From NCBI GenBank assembly GCA_963920705.1, contig OY987226.1:8868501-8932500 (forward strand): a stretch of DNA of 64,000 nt, read 5' to 3'. Made by a program: the position numbers and the translations under genes. This document shows, piece after piece, positions 62,001-64,000 of this stretch. Origin of the DNA: Odiellus spinosus. Lineage: Eukaryota > Arthropoda > Arachnida > Opiliones > Phalangiidae. Positions within the stretch are counted from its first letter, which is position 1. Each line of letters begins with the position of its first letter. The notes under the pieces are model-generated. The model worked only from the letters and a program-made list of their open reading frames with translations, made no database searches and had not been told where the DNA came from.

Positions 62001-63977
62001 TTTGGGTATAACTTTAATAGAAGAGTGCGCTTCTCCGTTAACTCCTCGTCGGCCAAGAAGTGGTTCATTTATTTACAGTGATTCTACAGACACGGACAAA
62101 AATTTATTGATAACCTTTACGGAACATCGAGGGAGCGTCACCACTTGTACCTTTGCGCAAGATGATACAATGATTGCATCTGGGAGCGAAGACGGAACTG
62201 TTATTGTAATGAGTTTTCAGATAAATTGCAGTTATTCCTTAATCTTGATACCATTGTCATCAGGTGGATTAAATCCATTTTTTAAATATTAATGAATACT
62301 CTAGGTCTGGGAACCTGACAAAGGCACTGTGATACACACACTACGATGTCACGAAGAACCAGTTGTAATCAATCATTGCTGCTTCTCACCGGATAGCAAT
62401 TATGTGGCATCTTGCGGCAGTGATTCCTACGTTCTAATATGGGACATTGATTCGGGGAAAGAATACAAAAGATTTTTTCATGATGATAAAACCGTCGAGT
62501 CTTGTAGGTTTAGTTTGGATGGTCAAACTCTGATTTCAGCTGCGGGGCAGTACGTCTGGAAATGGGACATTGAAAAAGAGAAGGCTGTCTATCAATACAA
62601 TAACTTGAAAACTGTCTACTTCGTGAAATGCTGCACGTTTTCAAAGGATGAAGATCTAATTATTGGGGGAACATCCGAAAGAGCCCTCGTTTTATGGAAG
62701 AAGAATAATGGTAGTATCGATGCATCTTACAAGTTTCAAGCAGGAGCTGTGCAATGCGTCAATATAGCGCACGATGGCTCCAAACTTGCTTCGGCTTCGG
62801 AAGACTCAACCGTCATGATATTTGATATGAATATTTTACAACAACAAAATTCCATCTCTTTAGTGAGTTTAATACCAGAGTTTTCTGTTCGTTTTAATAA
62901 TGATGGGCCTGTCGTGGCTACTATCGATGAATGCAATAAAATTAGGGTTAGTTCGAAAAATTCTTCCTTGCAAGTCTCAAAGTTAAAAGATTGTATAATA
63001 CATGTAATAAAAATTATTTCTTATCAGGTGCTCGAAGGTTTTGAGGCGAAAAAAAAATTCTACAGTCCAGAACCAGAAAGTGATGAAATCACTAGTTGCT
63101 GTCTTTCTCCAGATTGCGGAAAATTACTCTATGGGACCAAATCTGGTTTGGTGCAAGTTTTGTGCCTTAAAACTAAAGCTAAACAACAATACAATTTTCA
63201 CGTAGAGGAAATTACTTATTGCTTATATTTGGATGAAGGAAAAAGATTTGTCACTGCTTCTTCAGATGGAATTGTAGTTGTAAGGTTTTTTTATACATAT
63301 ATATTCCTGTACTAGAGCTTGGTGGAAATGATTACTTGGAAAAGTTCGATTACAATTATTGGGTGAAGTAACTGATTACCAGATTACCTTTGGCAATTTA
63401 GTTTCAAGTTTAAAGTGACATGAAAATCCTGAAATTATAAGTTTTACATCACTCCTCTTTTGTATAGAGAAAGGTTAGGTGAGAAATAGGAATGCATGAG
63501 TAATCGTTTAAAGTAATAGTTGATGGACACTGTGGGATCCTGGCAATTACTTTTAAAAGTAATTGATTACTTCACTTGTAATCGGATCCGTCAAGCACTA
63601 GCTATCCTATAAGTATAATTCATCCCTCCAGGCTACAAGACTTTTCTTTATAGTTTTGGGAGAATTCTCTTGATGAAAGTGTCAAATGTAAACCAATGGT
63701 TGGTCACAAGGGGAAAATAATGAAATGTCTGCATTACGAGATGAAAGAAGGTTCCAGATTGCTAACTTGCGGGATGGATGGACTTCTAATTGTAATAAAT
63801 TTGTTTAATTTGATTTTTTGGAAGCGTTATACATTTTGTTTTTTATATAATAAGGCTTGGGATCTACAAACACTTGAGAAATTACTCACTATGAAGCACG
63901 AGGATACTATTACTAGTTGCGACGTTTCCCTAGATAGAAAACTTTTTGCGTCAGCGTGCGTTGATAAATGTGCCAGA
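59072..63977 (+). CDS. APAF1: APAF1-like apoptosome scaffold, 3' end outside the window
   Basis: Apoptotic protease-activating factor 1-like protein. In the cytosol this family oligomerises in a nucleotide-dependent way and recruits initiator caspases through its CARD. Exons: 59072-60238, 60377-60547, 60978-61525, 61666-61952, 62021-62205, 62305-62946, 63028-63279, 63654-63791, 63855-63977. All are GT-AG with matching phases, giving 1,171 codons so far (human 1,248 aa). A CARD-like helical domain spans about residues 1-95. The NB-ARC has a P-loop GMVGSGKS (148-155), Walker B LLILDDVW (228-235), sensor ILITTRD (249-255), GLPIMI (308-313) and an IHD in place of MHD (430-432). A helical region follows, ending near FLRFISLNGHLL. 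WD40 repeats start near IIASCGNDNLVKVWD and continue with SSSEDKTVKIWN, SGSEDGTVIVWEP and SCGSDSYVLIWD. The last exon ends at a gtacgt donor, so one or two final WD repeats lie beyond the edge. The start could be either of two adjacent ATGs (59072 or 59075). The 62947-63027 intron is stop-free and in frame. Confidence 0.93.
60580..60933. mobile_element. TAGGGCTGGG element in an APAF1-like intron
   Basis: Inverted ends TAGGGCTGGG and CCCAGCCCTA enclose about 350 bp, filling most of the 60548-60977 intron. The interior holds a duplicated word, tttaccttggtcaatttta / tttggccttggtcaatttac. The ends recall hAT elements. No exact target duplication was seen. Confidence 0.65.
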
Positions 63978-64000
63978 GTACGTTTAATATAAATAAAGTG

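Overview
The window is animal nuclear DNA. It is AT-rich and gene-poor, full of short inverted-repeat transposons, and its genes are split by GT-AG introns. A short (CCTAA/TTAGG)n tract near 29.8 kb is the typical arthropod telomere repeat, so an arthropod is the best guess; this is weak evidence and the species is not identified. Comparisons to human proteins are from memory, not from an alignment.

Layout. Positions 1-31,100 hold no gene I can support. They contain MITE-like elements of several families, a 30-bp satellite (24.4-24.9 kb), degenerate repeats and AT-rich spacer. Positions 31,108-56,905 hold a complete WDR17 orthologue on the + strand: 25 coding exons, 4,017 nt including the stop, 1,338 aa. 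Its introns carry a 172-bp tandem array with higher-order structure, a 39-bp minisatellite and many MITEs. Positions 57,000-59,000 are intergenic and include a likely promoter region with an NRF1-like motif. Positions 59,072-63,977 hold nine exons of an APAF1-like gene on the + strand (CARD, NB-ARC, helical region, WD40 repeats). It runs off the right edge.

Both genes encode WD40 proteins and lie head-to-tail, but nothing suggests they work together. WDR17 pairs an N-terminal WD40 region with a C-terminal helical region and has no settled function. The APAF1-like protein should be the apoptosome scaffold that recruits an initiator caspase.

The most notable non-genic signals are these: three unrelated-looking MITE families that share exact 7-bp target duplications; several TTAA-targeting families; the 4-unit higher-order repeat inside WDR17 intron 1; a 34-nt WDR17 intron; and an 81-nt stop-free, frame-preserving intron in the APAF1-like gene.
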